A stretch of 64,000 bases of DNA from Amorphophallus konjac (GCA_022559845.1 CM040128.1:269334698-269398697), one strand, 5' to 3'; shown: positions 20,677 to 34,255, counted from the stretch's first letter. Numbers and translations: made by a program. The notes: generated from the letters alone by a model not told the origin.

Positions 20677-23239
20677 GTGAACACATCAATGAGTTTTCAC
20701 TCATATGTTAATGAACAGGCAGACTTAATTCACTGTCAAGTAAGAGGCATATATCATGTAACATCAGAAAATAGCTATCAGCTGGCTGCCTGTATGAGTT
20801 AAATTGGCATAAACACCAACATTCTTCTCAAAATTGTGAATGGAGAGAGGTCTTTTACAAGCAGTTTCAAAATAGACAATTTTTGATTTGTCATGTAGAA
20901 ATAGTCAATTTGTGATTTGTCATGTAGAAATAGTCATGTGAATGGAGAGAGGCATTACCCAACAGAGGGTTAATAATGTAGAATCTTACAACCAACAAGG
21001 TCAACATAATAACAAAAGCAGCTGCACATAAACAACACACTCAAAATTCAGGTTCACTAAAATGTAGAAGAAATGTAACACACCAACGAAGCACAGTAAA
21101 AAGGTCATTTGTCAACCTGGGTCAACCAGAGATTTGCAGTTTTCAGAGCTTTGGAGTATAATATGTTTGTTACTTCAGCACACAGAAGCTGGAGAATATT
21201 TGGTATAGTTGCCAACCATCTAGGAATTACCTCGGTGGTGTTGCCAACAACAAATAGTCATTCTTATAAGTCAGTAGATACTAAAATGAGGGAGAGAATG
21301 AGATTGTGGATTAAATCTTATTTCGTAGGGGTATCTCAGGGAGTAATGCAAACTAATGAGAAGCACGAAAGTATTGAAATAATGTAGGAACATAAACAAT
21401 AAAATAAAGTTGTTAGCAGAGAAAGTATAATATATGCCACATCAGTGAAGAAAATTTATCTGGAAAATCTGGATCTATTGTCATGAGTGTAATCATCCAC
21501 AGTCCACATTTCTAGCAAATGCAACATCATAGACCAAATTTCCTAATTTATCGGACCATTTTGTCAATAATGTGGGACTACCAATTATAATGATTTAAGA
21601 ATGTACTTTAATCTAGAGTGTGTAGCCTTAATTACAACTTCAAAATGCAGTCCCGACAACAGCTATATGAATAAAGTCATTTCATGGAAAATGCTATGTA
21701 CAGCTATTCGTAAACCCATAAAATCTATCAAATGAAAGTGAAATACTTATCATTCTAGAAAATGAGTAGCCTTATATGAAAGAGGAGAGAGAAACACTGC
21801 CGACATTGTATTAGGTTTAACTTATTGTTAGAATTAACAAATTAGTCAAAACTAAAAGTTAGTCAAGCTGACAATGTAAATGAGGTCATTGCTATTCTAC
21901 CAAAACCTAACAAAGATTGCATTCACTAGCATCTTATTTAACATAACAAGTTTAAAAAAATACTGTGACAAATTATTATTCTACCAAAACCAAACAGGTT
22001 AGCGCACTTCCTGAGGTATAAAAGAAGCCACTCTGTAGGATCCACGATATTATTGAGGCATAAAAATGAGGCACCAGGAGTTGCAGGCCATTATCAGGGA
22101 TCATACGGAGGTCCAAATAGTTGGATAATTCAGATCAGGTGCATAGGTGAACGAGTAGGAAGGTAGTATGCAAACCAGCATAAAAGCAAAATGGGAACCC
22201 TCTTCAATAGGAGAGGGAAATCACAGTAACAAGGATGGGATGTGAAGTTACATGCGTGATATTAACTTCCGGTTACAGGAGATCATACCGAGGTCTTATT
22301 TACAGTATTGAAAATCAGATGCCCAAATGAATCAGCGCAAGGGAAGAATGCGAACCAGAGCATGGTAAAAAGGAGGCAAGGGGAAGACACATCGCAGGGT
22401 TGTAAAAAGCACAACAAGCAGAGACAAAGCAATGTCGAATGAGTAAAAAAGATCAGGACAGAAGGAACCAGTGGCGGCAAGGGGCCGAGGAAGATGCAGA
22501 AGAGACACGCTCGGTTGGCGCTGGAGAAGCCACCGCTTCTGGCAAGGATGCTGGAGATGGGTATTGCATCGGTGACGAGGAGTTAAAATAGGGCAACACC
22601 GTCGAACACTATAGGCTCACATGCGGCAACGGTAATCTGTCTGATTGAAACCCTCTCCGCAAAAGGTGGGTACGGGGAGCAGAAAAAGTGGAAGGGCGCC
22701 AACCCCAGCCACACGATCTGGGTGAGTATAGAAGATTGCATAGGTGATTTGACGCAAGAGTGCAGAGGGTATTCGAACCGAGGAGGTGGATGAGCAGTAA
22801 TGGCCGTTGTTGACTGCCTCTTCCTAAATCGAAACAGCAGAGCGTGGGAGCGCGGCCTGCAACAGACGACTAACATGGCGGTGAGGGCAAGACGGCCAGA
22901 TCGGGGCAGCGATAGCGAAGGCGTCGAGCAGGGAAGAGGCAGCCGACGACGGAGCGTGCGTTGCAGGCCAACAGATGGTCCACTGAGGCTATAGCGGAGG
23001 AGGGCGACATGGAAGAGGCAGCAGAGGGTAGGGTTTCGGAGGAGGACGACAAGCAATACTTGCACGAGAGGGTGGGGTTTAGGCATATTCCACCCAGCAG
23101 ATGGCATACGGTAACCCGAGTTAATGCGGTGCCCGAGACACTTAACCAGCGCAACGGAGAATATGGCGATTTCGCTACCAAATCGAATAGCACAGGTCAA
23201 GCCGGGTTACCCCCCCTTATTCCGCTATCAAAGAGGGCC
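20677..23239 (-). other. 5' non-coding part of the Harbinger element
   Basis: Starts with the second copy of the ~240-bp repeat, then AT-rich sequence without recognisable genes (20880-22430). A more GC-rich leader-like block (22440-23200) follows, ending at the presumed terminus at 23239. If the Myb-like gene is transcribed leftwards from near the terminus, much of this would be a long first intron; that is inference. Confidence 0.45.
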
Positions 23240-23242
23240 TTA

Positions 23243-25579
23243 GAAATTAAGGATGTTGAGATGTGACTCGTATTCTTGAAAGTGGTAAATACTCAGTGAC
23301 TAGAGCAGTTTCAAGATAGACAAAGTTCAAGTTAGATAAAGTATAAGTCACTTACACGAAGTATCGTCTAAGTCGAAGCATCGTCTAAGTCGGAAGGTGC
23401 AGCTGACTTATACAGAACATCGTCTAAGTGAAAGAACTTAGACGATACATCATCTAATTTCACAAAACGACAAATGTAACAAAAGATTTAGACAATAACA
23501 TCGTCTAAGTCGTAAATTCGGACAAAGAAAACTAAGGATCAGATGGAACCCATGCAGAAAGTGGATGATATGTCCTAGGCAATACGTGTGGCATTTCTGT
23601 ATGACCGGGAGTTTAGGAAAGAGTGTCTTTATAATTGTAACCAATTATTCGATAGGGATAGTTTTTCATTATTATTTTTCAATAATATTTAGAGAAAATC
23701 CTAGGCCGAATACTGTCCAACTCATAAGCATCCTTTCAGGTGTGGCCGCGCGATGGTTTTAACAACTACTAGCAGTCTTCCGGAGCGACTGACTGATGGC
23801 ATTAGCCCTAACTAGCTAGCATTCCTTTAGGTGCGGCCAAGCGACGACTTCAGCCTCTATCTCCATCTAATCTCAAGTGTAGCTGATTGATGGCATTAGC
23901 CATCCTAACATTCTTTTATGTGCATCCAAAGCGATTGCCTTAGCCCCAATTAGTGTTTTCCACTATACCATAGGCACAGCCGATCAACGGCCTTAGCCCT
24001 TTTCATCAGCCAATTCATAATTATAGGCATGACCGAGCGACAACCTTAGCCCCATCGCTGTTCTATACGTCACTCTGGGCACGATCGAGTGACAGCCTAA
24101 AAAATCATAACAGTTGTCATCCACTAACGAGCTACCCCAGATGCGAGTCACTTGTCGTGTATCGCATCGAACGCTGGGGGCAAGTGACGTGGGCTCTTCA
24201 TAAGGCCCACTGAACTTAGATACGTGGCACCTTCCTGCCACTTTGAGTTCCTCCCACCTAACGAATTTCAACCGCATTAATAGCATGGCTTAGTTGCCAC
24301 CTATGCAGCCGCCTACCCTTGCACGCCCCAACTGGCAGTTTGTGTTCGGGTGTGGATGGCACAACACGATCTTCAAGCACGCTCGACTTTGTAGTATGAT
24401 TGCCAGTAATGGCATACGCACGCTTGCGGTTTCCCCCCTACATAGCCTTAGGTGTAGCTAATTGTTAGCCTCACCCTCGATCATCAGTCTCTACATAACC
24501 TTGGTGTGACCAATTACAAGGCTCAACCTTTATTATTACATGATGTAACACTTATTGGTCTACCCGATGGACGGCCTCAACCTCGGATATCTCTTCATAT
24601 CCTTACTCTTGGCCGAACGACAGCCTTACCCGCAAGAATCTTCCAGTTTATAATATTAGGCTCGACTGGCTAAGGGCCTTGGAAGATACTGTGACCCCAA
24701 ATACAACATTCGACACACAATAGACTCGTATTCCTTGGAAGACACAGCAGTCATGACTCACTAACGTGCCGCTCGCACTGCATGCTAGCTGGCACACCTC
24801 GCACCAAGGGATGAGGGGTAAGTGACGTAGGCACTTCTCGCTGCTTTCCCAATTTAAGTCAAAATCCGACTTGATAGCGTATGAGATCCACGTGGCACCA
24901 AATCCGACGTAATCCTCCCTTTATTATCATCCCAGATCCCGCTCTAGATTTTGCTCACCTCTGTAACTACTTCGGACTTTGAGTTTTCATAAGTATGTCC
25001 GAGTCAGCTCGGGCCTGTCTTGTAGTTCGCCCACGATCATGACTAGGGCTAAACTCTCAAAAGCACATGTCTCTGAACTCCGGGGACTATAAACATCAAA
25101 GGGTTCTCCCGGCACAACTCACCCCCCGCTAGAGAACTTCTTCCTCGCAAGGGAACGCTCAACTTTGGTATCCAGCATCGCCAACAAAGTAACTTCTTCT
25201 TCGCAAGGGAACGCTTAGGCTCGACATCTGGCATCGCCAATGAAGATCCTTTTCGTCAACATCTTCATGTTCGGAGGTGACCTTGCACTGACACTCGGCT
25301 CAACGTTTGACTCCTCTACTAGAAACTCCACTCACGGATGTCCAAGCTCACTTGTTAAGTCCCCACTCACAAATTATAAATGTTACACGACACTTATTAT
25401 TTATATGTCATGGTATGTAATTGGGGTGTAAACATCTTGCAAATCCATTTACTACTAGTTCACATAGATGAGACTCGGAGGACATAAAAGTCTCTAAAAA
25501 AGAGGTGTATGGTTCATCCTTTGTTTTATTAGAAATTTTATTATCCCTAAGTTCTATCATCATTTATGAAATGATAATA
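23243..25579. repeat. Long direct repeat, copy A (2.3 kb)
   Basis: Begins GAAATTAAGGATGTTGAGAT and is highly similar along its length to 36291-38841, ending at ATGATAATA in both. It contains a block of ATCGTCTAAGTC motifs (23360-23520) and a run of short degenerate units such as GGTGCGGCCAAGCGACGACT. No open gene was recognised. The left end abuts the Harbinger terminus and the right end abuts the LINE remnant, so copy A may be truncated on one or both sides. It could be LTR sequence, but TG...CA ends and TSDs were not found. Confidence 0.8.
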
Positions 25580-25589
25580 ACAAAGGTAA

Positions 25590-26690
25590 AATAACTTGGA
25601 GGAAGATACCGAGAACTTCCGGAGAACAACAGAGGTAAAATTCCACTCCATTCTATCATAAGTCTTTGGCCATATCTAGCTTTAACATCACATTATGACC
25701 CCAAATTTTTCTACCCAAATCCTGCACCAACCCCCGTGCAAGAGATATATTGTCAACAATTTGCCGGCCTTTAACAAAGGCATCCTGCTAAGAAGAAATA
25801 AGAAAAGGAAGAACACCCGATAGATGGTCATTAATATTCCCGGATGTGATTATATAAGGTCCTCTTTATTTTTCGGGTGGGATACCGTGTTCGACTCTTC
25901 GAAGTCAAACACGGTACCGGGGGTCGGTTAATGGCCATGTGTGCGAGGGGAGAGTGTGGGTCCCCTCACGATTCTTCTCTCATGGGTTTGTAAATCGCCT
26001 GACAACTACGATAACAAAGCGGGCGCAAGAGGATTGCAAAGATTGATATGGGCCAAAAATCCGAACAACTGAGAGACATATCAACTTTTAGAACCAGCGC
26101 AATGATAGAGGAGGTCATCCCAGTAGGAAGACAATGCCCACTAATTAAGATAGACCTGAATCGTTGCACAAACATCTTCAGAGATAAAAAAGACTCGCAA
26201 GACTGAAAGAAATGGCTCGTGAATCCATCCGGCCGCTGGACGCTGTCAGGCGACATAGAGAAAATCACCCTCTTAATTTCTTCACCATTAGGAATAAACA
26301 CACGAGACAGCATTATGGTGACTCTGAACAAGTTGAGGTATATGATCCAGCAATGAATAGTTTATAACATGGGCCTAGGTAGATCGTGCCGCCTGAATGC
26401 GAGCTTCATGTTATCTTAATGTATATTAGCAAAAACATCCATGTAAACATCCTTGTTCCAAAATTTTCAACATTTGCTCAGTAGTTTTAAGCTTGAGAAC
26501 CGAAGTCTGGAGTGGATTAGATGTCAAGGAGGAAGACTGCCAACATTTGAGCAACATCCTATAGGAAGCGGTCACGAGGAATCCACATTTGTTGAAAGCA
26601 AAATCTAGGAGTAGTAGAAGGGCGGCGAGGTGCAATCAACTGAGCAACAAAGGGCAATGGTCGGAACATGTCTCTTATTCATGTTAGTTG
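25590..26690 (-). pseudogene. L1-type LINE remnant (endonuclease-RT linker and part of RT)
   Basis: Minus-strand pieces in order: linker region (LKTTEQMLKILEQG) near 26450-26600, RT N-terminal blocks (EEIKRVIFSMSPDS, PDGFTSHFFQSC, LPTGMTSSIIALVLK, SCSDFWPISI) at about 26040-26290, and the finger/palm block (GRQIVDNISLARGLVQDL, NVMLKLDMAK) at about 25640-25780. The first catalytic Asp of the RT palm is in KLDMAK; the downstream YADD region is absent. The frame is broken several times and an unrelated ~110-bp segment interrupts it at about 25860-25965. Both ends of the LINE are missing. It is not functional. Confidence 0.8.
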
Positions 26691-26699
26691 TGCTATTGC

Positions 26700-28063
26700 G
26701 GAGCTTCAGCTCCTTTGGAATGATTTTTTTTTTTTTGGATTTTACTACTAAAATGTGCACATCCTCACCTCTCTAGCGTGAAGTTGCTCCCCGTTTACTT
26801 ACCGACGTGAAGCCCTCTACGCCGGTTCTACGTCACCCCCCCCCCTTCTTCACGTTGTGAGAGATTAGTAGGAAGGAATACGAACCTCCGTTCCAATTTC
26901 CTTTTCTTCCATTTCTTACGAAGATTGAAACAAAACGTGTAACCAGAGATTGAAAGAGAGAGAATATCTTTGTAAGCCAGAAAGTTTTTACGTGCATAAA
27001 TGAGCCAATTAACAAATTCGAACGCGATCTAGAAAGACAGCTCGACCTGTTCACTTAATTAGTTAAATTAGATAAATCTGAATCATTCTCGGTCAATTCG
27101 CACTCGTGTTCCCTCCACTAGATCGGTAAACGGATGAGATACGGAGCGGATAGTGTGATATCCGAATTCGTATCCGATTAATAATCGAATTATCCAATTA
27201 GTAATCGAATTATCCGTCGGATACTTTATTCGGATAAATATCGGGTAAATATGAATTCGAATTCGATTCAAATTTTAAACGGATAATTACTAGGCCTACC
27301 TAGAGGTGAGTTGTGTTAGCCGTGTGAGAGCATCGTATATTATTTTCTCAAAAAAAAGAGTAAAAGTTATTTTTATTTTGGGAGATGTTATCAAAAGATT
27401 AGACTTCATCCTAAAAAATAGGAGATAACTTACCAAGTGGGTGTAAATGAATTTCTTATTTTTAAATTATATTTTGAGACAAAAAAAGATAAAAAAGAAT
27501 AATCAAACAACATAAAAAGATTTAAGATAATTATATATAGAATATGTGTATCATTATATTTTTATTTAAGAGTTCAAATTCAGTCGGATAATATCCGACA
27601 CGGATATCTCAATATCCAAATTTGTATCTGATTAATAATCGGATATCCGATATCCGATTATTAATCTGATTAATAATCGGATATCTGATTAAATTATTCG
27701 TCGGATATTTTATTCAGATATTTATCTGATTAAACGAATACGAATTCTAATTCGATTCGAATTTTAAACGGATAATTGTCTGACTTACCCTCCACTAAAT
27801 GGAGGAGGGAGGTGCGGACCGGGTCCTGGAAGATTGACAGGTTCCAGGATCCATTAGGCGCAATGACCTCGTGAAGCTTGAGTCAGTTGAGGTGAGTCGT
27901 TGGCATTCATGACTCGATCCGATTATGTTTGCGTCTGTAATTGCTTCGAGCTTGTTTGTTTAACGATAATAATAATACAGCAACGATATATTTGTGTACA
28001 TTTCGTGTTAAAATTTTAAAAGTATATGCACGTTCCAATTGAAGTTCTGGGTTGGATATAATG
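26700..28063. repeat. Intergenic stretch with two copies of an ATCCGA-rich repeat
   Basis: Two related segments, about 27130-27290 and 27590-27780, are rich in CGGATATCCGATTA and TTCGGATA motifs and end alike (TTTTAAACGGATAATT). The unit resembles non-autonomous terminal repeats of plant DNA transposons, but I could not define ends. Nothing else recognised between 26700 and 28063. Confidence 0.5.
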
Positions 28064-29477
28064 TATTGTATGATCGCATATATATCCAGAATTCGGACTA
28101 TGTTTATTACTACATAGTTTAAAATGAAACTACATGAAATTATACCATCATAATGTTAAACATAGGTGAATCATATTTCATTAATAAAAGATTGGGAGAA
28201 CATACGATAAGAATCATAAGTGGGCTATCAAATAACAGAGCCCGTATTAACATGTCTGGACTTTACTTCGCAATATACAACCGCATGTTTACAAATTGAA
28301 TGGTTGATGCAATTTTTTTTAATTGTGTACGTGGATATGTATTATATAAATAAAAAAACTAAAGATTAAACATCTTTACTGCCTACGTGGTTATTAATAT
28401 ACGATAATATAGTACAAATAAAAATCGGGTCATGTGACTATTTTTTACTATTCACGTGGAGGTAAATTTATTTTTATTTGATCTCTATGTCACGTCACTT
28501 GGTGACACGATGAGAGAGCCAAATAAATTTGGGGTAGAGGTCATTAAAAAAATAAAAAAATATTACATTAATTACATTAGTGGATGTAATTAGTGCATTA
28601 GGTGCACTAAGCATTACTCTTTATGATTTGGTGATCGTTTTTTGGGGACAATTTTATGTCTTGGGCCCAAAAATGACGACATGTTCTTTTATATAAGTTT
28701 CAAAAGAAGAATATCACGGTACAGAGGCTTTGGTCTAACCCAGGACTCTCACCCCATTACTCATTTATCTGAGGAGGTAAATGAAGTGAGGATGACTCTG
28801 GATTGTTACGAAGAATCAGCCACGAGGCACGATAGATTTTTAACATGATAGATTTATGACTCACCTTAATTCTCTGAGTTTTGTGGAGGGGCTTTTTCCA
28901 TAAGCCCAACAAGTGCGGTACGACCCAATAACGCGAGGAGAGTAGAACCGCCCAATATCATCGAGAGGCTGACTCATGTCTGGCCCATATTCGTAACATG
29001 GGCATGGAGGTCCGAGTCTCGTACCTACGCGCCAGGTTGGAAGCTCGGGAGAAGGTGTCAATGGGGTTATCTCAGGCCACGATGGCTCCATCTGACACCA
29101 ACCTCAAGGGATCTAGAACAGGAGCTCGACTCTAGGCATTATCTGGAGGGTTGGACTACTAGCCCGATCACGAGTCATTCCTGGAGATTTAGAGTGTTGA
29201 CTCGGTTCTGGACTACTCCCGGAGTCTTCTAGAGGTAGCTAACCAAGACAACAATGGATAAGACCCCTTGGAGATCTCTTACGTGCCGATCATCTAACCA
29301 AGATCCTATGGGATTTAATGCGCACCAAGACTATCACCGTCCAACCTCTATGATCAACTAGTTAAGAAGGGGCCTCTGCATCCCCCAGAGGTACGCCCAC
29401 TCATCTGTACCAAGGGAAATCCATTCCTCTCTAAAATTTTTTCTCTCTCCGGTGATAACTAAACCATTGGATGGTTT
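28064..29477. repeat. Long direct repeat B, copy 1 (1.4 kb, internally deleted)
   Basis: Starts TATTGTATGATCGCATATAT and ends CCATTGGATGGTTT, as does 31724-33743. It matches that copy closely, except that about 595 bp (32912-33506) are missing here at 29240/29241. It contains short units built around GATCTAGAG..AGCTCGA. No gene was recognised. Confidence 0.85.
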
Positions 29478-29479
29478 AC

Positions 29480-31720
29480 TTCTGCCATCCTCATGGTGCT
29501 TCTTCGGCATTTCAAAATTCGTAGATGATTTTTTTTCGAACCAGAGGAGATTGATGCGGAGCGAGTCGCTGAATTCACGGAGAATCATTTTAATTTATGT
29601 GAAAGCATCGAAGACATCCAACCTGAAGATTATTTTTTCATTTCTTATATTTTCGCAGTTAATTTATAGGCTATTTTTAGTTTAGAGTTTATTTAGTAGA
29701 TTATGTCGTTTTGTTTATTTTAATAGCCTGGATGTCGTAGGTGTTAAAGTTGAAATAATATTGGGTTTATTTGTAATTGAATTTTTCTATAAATAAGAGA
29801 AACCCTTCTGACTTCTTTAAGCCGAAACCTCCACTCCTATCCTTCTTTTGAGTTTGATTCCACGGTTCTTATTCTCCACCGTAACCCCTTCTCACCACCG
29901 ATCACTGTTCATTTATTTTTCTTCATTTCCCATGAGTTTCCTAGTCCCGCACTGTTCATCTTCCCGCTCTCCGTGTTCCTGCGATTTCATCCGTAATCAC
30001 ACGTCTTTAATCACCTGCCACACTATTCTTAGTATATTATTTTATGTTTTTTTTCTTCCCCTCGGCCACTAAAGTTTCCTGCACACGTGGGTTTTCTTCC
30101 TTTGGGACACTGTTCATCTTCACCTTTCCGGTTCCTTCGTCCGTGTGTCCGCGATAGCCGCCTGCACGCGCAGCCGGCCACCGCGGAGACTAGCCGTCCG
30201 TCGCTGCCAGCCTGGCTCTGCGCGTGCCGGCCGCTGCCATCGTCCCACGCCGTCGGCCGCATCCCAGGCAGCCCATCCCGGGTGCCCCTGCCGTCCTCCA
30301 GCGACCCGGCCCTCGCCGGAGCAGGCCACGCCACCGCCAGCCGCTGCCGTCGTTGTCCGCAGCAAGCCCGGCACCGGCGCCGAACCCTGCTGCGTCGTCC
30401 TCCCCTCCGGTGCCACCGCTCACACGGTTAGTGCAACGGCCTTTCCCTCCGCCCGCAGCAGTGCTTGCAGGCCGACTGCCACAATCGGAGGTCGCCCACC
30501 GTGAAGCCGCACCCCACCCCAGTCCCCTCTTTGTGCCGAGGGACATTGCATCAGGACGTGATATTCAGAAGTTCCTAGCAGCGATTGATAGCCTGTGGTT
30601 TTTTTTTCTTATTGTTGGGAGTTGCTGCAATTTTCTTGACCTTGTTCTGTATAGTGTTCAATTGCTGCATATTGTACCCAATGTCTGTGAGGGGTACGAA
30701 GAAAAATTGATGTTTTGGAGAGAAGGCAATGGTAGATATGAAGAAACAGTACGCCGTGTTTGACGCACAGGTTGGAGTGAAATTCCAAGGGTTATTTGTA
30801 ATTGAGTTTCTCTATAAATAAGAGAAGTTAACCCTAATTAGGGTTAGACAATGGTTGAGAAAAAAAAAGTTGCAATGTTGCTGTGTTTCTTATGGCGGAA
30901 GCCGATCCCCCTTCTTCTCCTGGCGTGATGTCAACCCCTCTCTGATTTCTCTCTGACGGAGGCCAAACCCCCCATTCCTTTATTTCTTTTACTTTGAATC
31001 TTCTTGTTTTCTTCTCCGCACCCACCGCTGTCACTCCGCCGCCGCCGCCGCCGCCGCCGCTTGCCCGCAGCCGATCCGCCTCCGCGGCCCCCCGCAGCCG
31101 CCAGCGACGCCAGACCCCTGGCCGGCCAGCAGCCACGTCGCTCTCCCCTGCAACCGCGCCGGCCGCGCACCTTCTATCTCCCTGCATGTTGCAGAGCTCG
31201 CCGTCCCGCACCGACACGGTCGCTCCTATTCTCCCTGCCTCCACCTTCCGTCTGAGTAACCCACGCTGAAGCTCTTTATGCATGGCATCCCAATAGAATT
31301 CTATTATCCATGATTTTGTTATATCGGCTGGAGAATACATTCCTATATGTGTTGGTTTGGTTGGAATCAATATGTCGTAGCCGAGTTTCCAGAGATTTGC
31401 AAGCATAAAGCATGGCCTGCTGTTAAGAAGGTTTCACCGAGGATGTAATGGTGAGATATGATATCATTTTAAATACAGTTACTGCTCTGCTCTCTCTCCT
31501 TCCCAGATACGACGGAGAAATACTTATAAAATAGGAAAAGGGCAGAAACAACATAAATGTTGGCTAAAAGAAGTGATCAGCACTTGATGTGGGGGAAATA
31601 ATGCATGCCAATTAAGTTTATATGTTATATTGAGCTCTATCTTATAGCAGGTTACATGTTTGATAAAATGTCAACGAGAGTTCAAATTATTTTGACGGAG
31701 TAAATCGTTTTTGTCCTGCA
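29480..31720. other. Spacer between direct repeats with two promoter-like modules
   Basis: TATAAATA boxes in nearly identical context (TTTGTAATTGA..TTCTATAAATAAGAGAA) are at 29788-29795 and 30813-30820. Each is followed by a C/T-rich then GC-rich leader-like block (30120-30510 and 31020-31260). Open frames in those blocks are Pro/Arg/Ala low-complexity on both strands and I do not accept them as genes. This may be a duplicated LTR or gene promoter. Confidence 0.5.
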
Positions 31721-31723
31721 TCA

Positions 31724-33743
31724 TATTGTATGATCGCATATATATCCAGAATTCGGACTATATTTATTACTACATAGTTTAAAATGAAAATACATGAAAT
31801 TATACCATCATAATGTTAAACATAGGTGAATCATATTTCATTAATAAAAGATTGGGAGAACATACAACGAGAATCATAAGTGGGCTATCAAATAACAGAG
31901 CCCCGTATTAACATGTCTGGACTTTACTTCGCAATATACAACCGCATGTTTACAAATTGAATGGTTGATGTAATTTTTTTAATTTTGTACGTAGATATGT
32001 ATTATATAAATAAAAAAACTAAAGATTAAACATCTTTACTGCCTATGTGGTTATTAATATACGATAATATAGTAAAAATAAAAATCGAGTCATTTGACTA
32101 TTTTTTACTATTCACGTGAAGGTAAATTTATTTTTATTTGATCTCTATGTCACGTCACTTGGTGACATGATGAGAGAGCCAAACAAATTTGTGGTAGAGG
32201 TTACTAAAAAAAATAAAAAAAATTATATTAATTACATTTATGGATTGAATTAGTGCATTAGGTGCACTAAGCATTACTCTTTGTGATTTGGTGATCATTT
32301 TTGGGGGATAATTTTATGTCTTGGGCTCAAAAATGACGACATGTTCTTTTATATAAGTTTCAAAAGAAGAATATCAGGGTACAGAGGCTTTGGTCTAACC
32401 CAGGACTCTCACCCCATTACTCATTTATCTGAGAAGGTAAATGAAGTGAGGATGACTATGGATTGTTACGAAGAATCAGCCACGAGGCACGATACCTATA
32501 TTTAACCCATTTTTTACACGATAGATTTATGACTCACCTTGATTCTTTGAGTTTTGTGGAGGGGCTTTTCACGTAAGCTCAACAAGCGTGGTACGACCCA
32601 ATAACGCGAGGACAGTAGAATCGCCCAATATCATCAAGAGATTGACTCATGTCTGACCCATATTCGTAACATGGACATGGAGGTTCGAGTCTCGTACCTA
32701 CGCGCCAGGTTGGAAGCCCGGGAGAAAGTGTCAATGGGGTTATCTCAGGCCACGAGGGCTCCATCTGACACCAACCTCAAGGGATCTAGAGAAGTAGCTC
32801 GACTCTAGGCATTATCTTGAGCGTTGGAGTGCTAGCCTGATCACGAGTCATTCCAAGAGATTTGGAGTGTTGACTCGATTATGGACTATTCCCGGAGTCT
32901 TCTAGAGGTAGCTCTATCCAAATATCAGGAGATCTAGAGCAGTAACTCGATCCCGAATGTTATCCAGAAGTCTGGAGCGTTAGCTCGATCTTGAGCTATT
33001 ATGGGAGGTGCTAACTTGGTCACGGGCTTTCCCTAGAGATCTTGAGATGTAGCTCGACCTCAACCTCAAGAGATCTAGAGCCCGACCGAGGCTAGTAGCT
33101 CGATCTCAAGTTGTCGAAATGCAACCCCGAGGAACGACTCAATACTAGCCCCCAAGAAAGCCCCTAGGCGCTCGGAGTTCTCCCGACTTGATCTCAAGCC
33201 CTTTTTCCCTCCATCAGTATTATCCGCTCCCTCTAGGCCCGACCAAATCTGATAAAGAGAGAGCCAAAGAAGGGCCTTATGACAGGAAGCGCATGCGGAA
33301 TTTGCGCCCCTGGCACCACATGTCTCCTTCCCAGGGATGGCACTTCTTCCCACTAAATGATGACGGGCATGATGCTGCAAATCGCTACCAAATCACACAG
33401 CTTATCGAGGTAATCCGTCTGCCAACGTGCCTCCCCAGGACATGGGTCTGTACGTTCCCAATGTCACAAGTCTCTCATCCCCTACACATGGCACAAGTCA
33501 TTTGACAAAGACAACAATGGACAAGACCCCTTGGAGATCTCTTACGTGCCGATCACCTAACCAAGATCCTATGGGATTTAATGGGCTTCAAGACTATCAC
33601 CGTCCAACCTCTATGATCAACTAGTTAAGAAGGGGCCTCTGTAGCCCCCAGCAAAGGTACACTCACTCATCTGTATCAAGGGAAATCCATTCCTCTCTAG
33701 ACATTTTTTTCTCTCCAGTGATAACTAAACCATTGGATGGTTT
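31724..33743. repeat. Long direct repeat B, copy 2 (2.0 kb)
   Basis: Fuller partner of 28064-29477. The segment 32912-33506, absent from copy 1, includes several ~65-bp units (GGAGATCTAGAGCAGTAACTCGAT-like). TG...CA ends and TSDs could not be fixed, so LTR status is unproven. Confidence 0.85.
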
Positions 33744-34251
33744 CCTTGGAAAAGGATCCCAGACCCCCCTATATGTGTCTTCCTATGACGACAAATTCTC
33801 TGGCTAACGCGAGATCTTTGCCATTCTCTATGACAAAATCTCTCGACATCTAACGATCAGGAAAACTTGTGAGTTCTACACCGCTACAAGTTTTTATCTT
33901 TAGTTATTTGGTTAATTTTTTTCCTTTTTTTTCTTCTGACTCAACATAAAATGAAAAAATGTATATATAAAAGGAATTCAATGGTCTGTACGTACGAAGC
34001 ACGTTCATATAAATTATTTAACATAGCTTTTGTTTTCTTTCCTGATTTTGAAATCCACTTGTTTCTTTTATTTCTTCTGCTTCTCTCATCTCAATTTTTC
34101 GATTCACTTTCACATGAGAACCATCCTCACTATTAAAAAGTAGGACCTGTGTATTTAGCTCATCCTAATTAATTACATCATAGTTGTGGTAATTGGGACA
34201 AAAAGGTACGTAAAAACATTTTAACGTAATATTTACGAAGTTAAAGATCCT

Positions 34252-34255
34252 TTAG

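Larger units (their letters stand above)
13021..23239 (-). mobile_element. PIF/Harbinger transposon with three genes, interrupted by a solo LTR
   Basis: On the minus strand the order is Myb/SANT-like gene (16324-15120), viroplasmin-domain membrane protein (14851-14348) and DDE transposase (14245-13021). A transposase plus a Myb-like partner is the hallmark of PIF/Harbinger. The presumed right terminus at 23239 reads, on the minus strand, GGCCCTCTTTGATAGCGGAA, followed outside by TTA, the usual 3-bp target. The sequence just inside is a GC-richer leader. The left terminus could not be found, so the left boundary given is only the end of the transposase gene. Confidence 0.6.

Noticed and set aside
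22583..23200. 205-codon minus-strand open frame near the Harbinger right end
   Set aside because: Leader-like sequence; translation has no recognisable domain and a second frame over the same stretch is equally open.
30029..31406. Overlapping GC-rich open frames near 30.1-31.3 kb
   Set aside because: Several frames on both strands are open at once, all low-complexity; composition, not selection, explains them.
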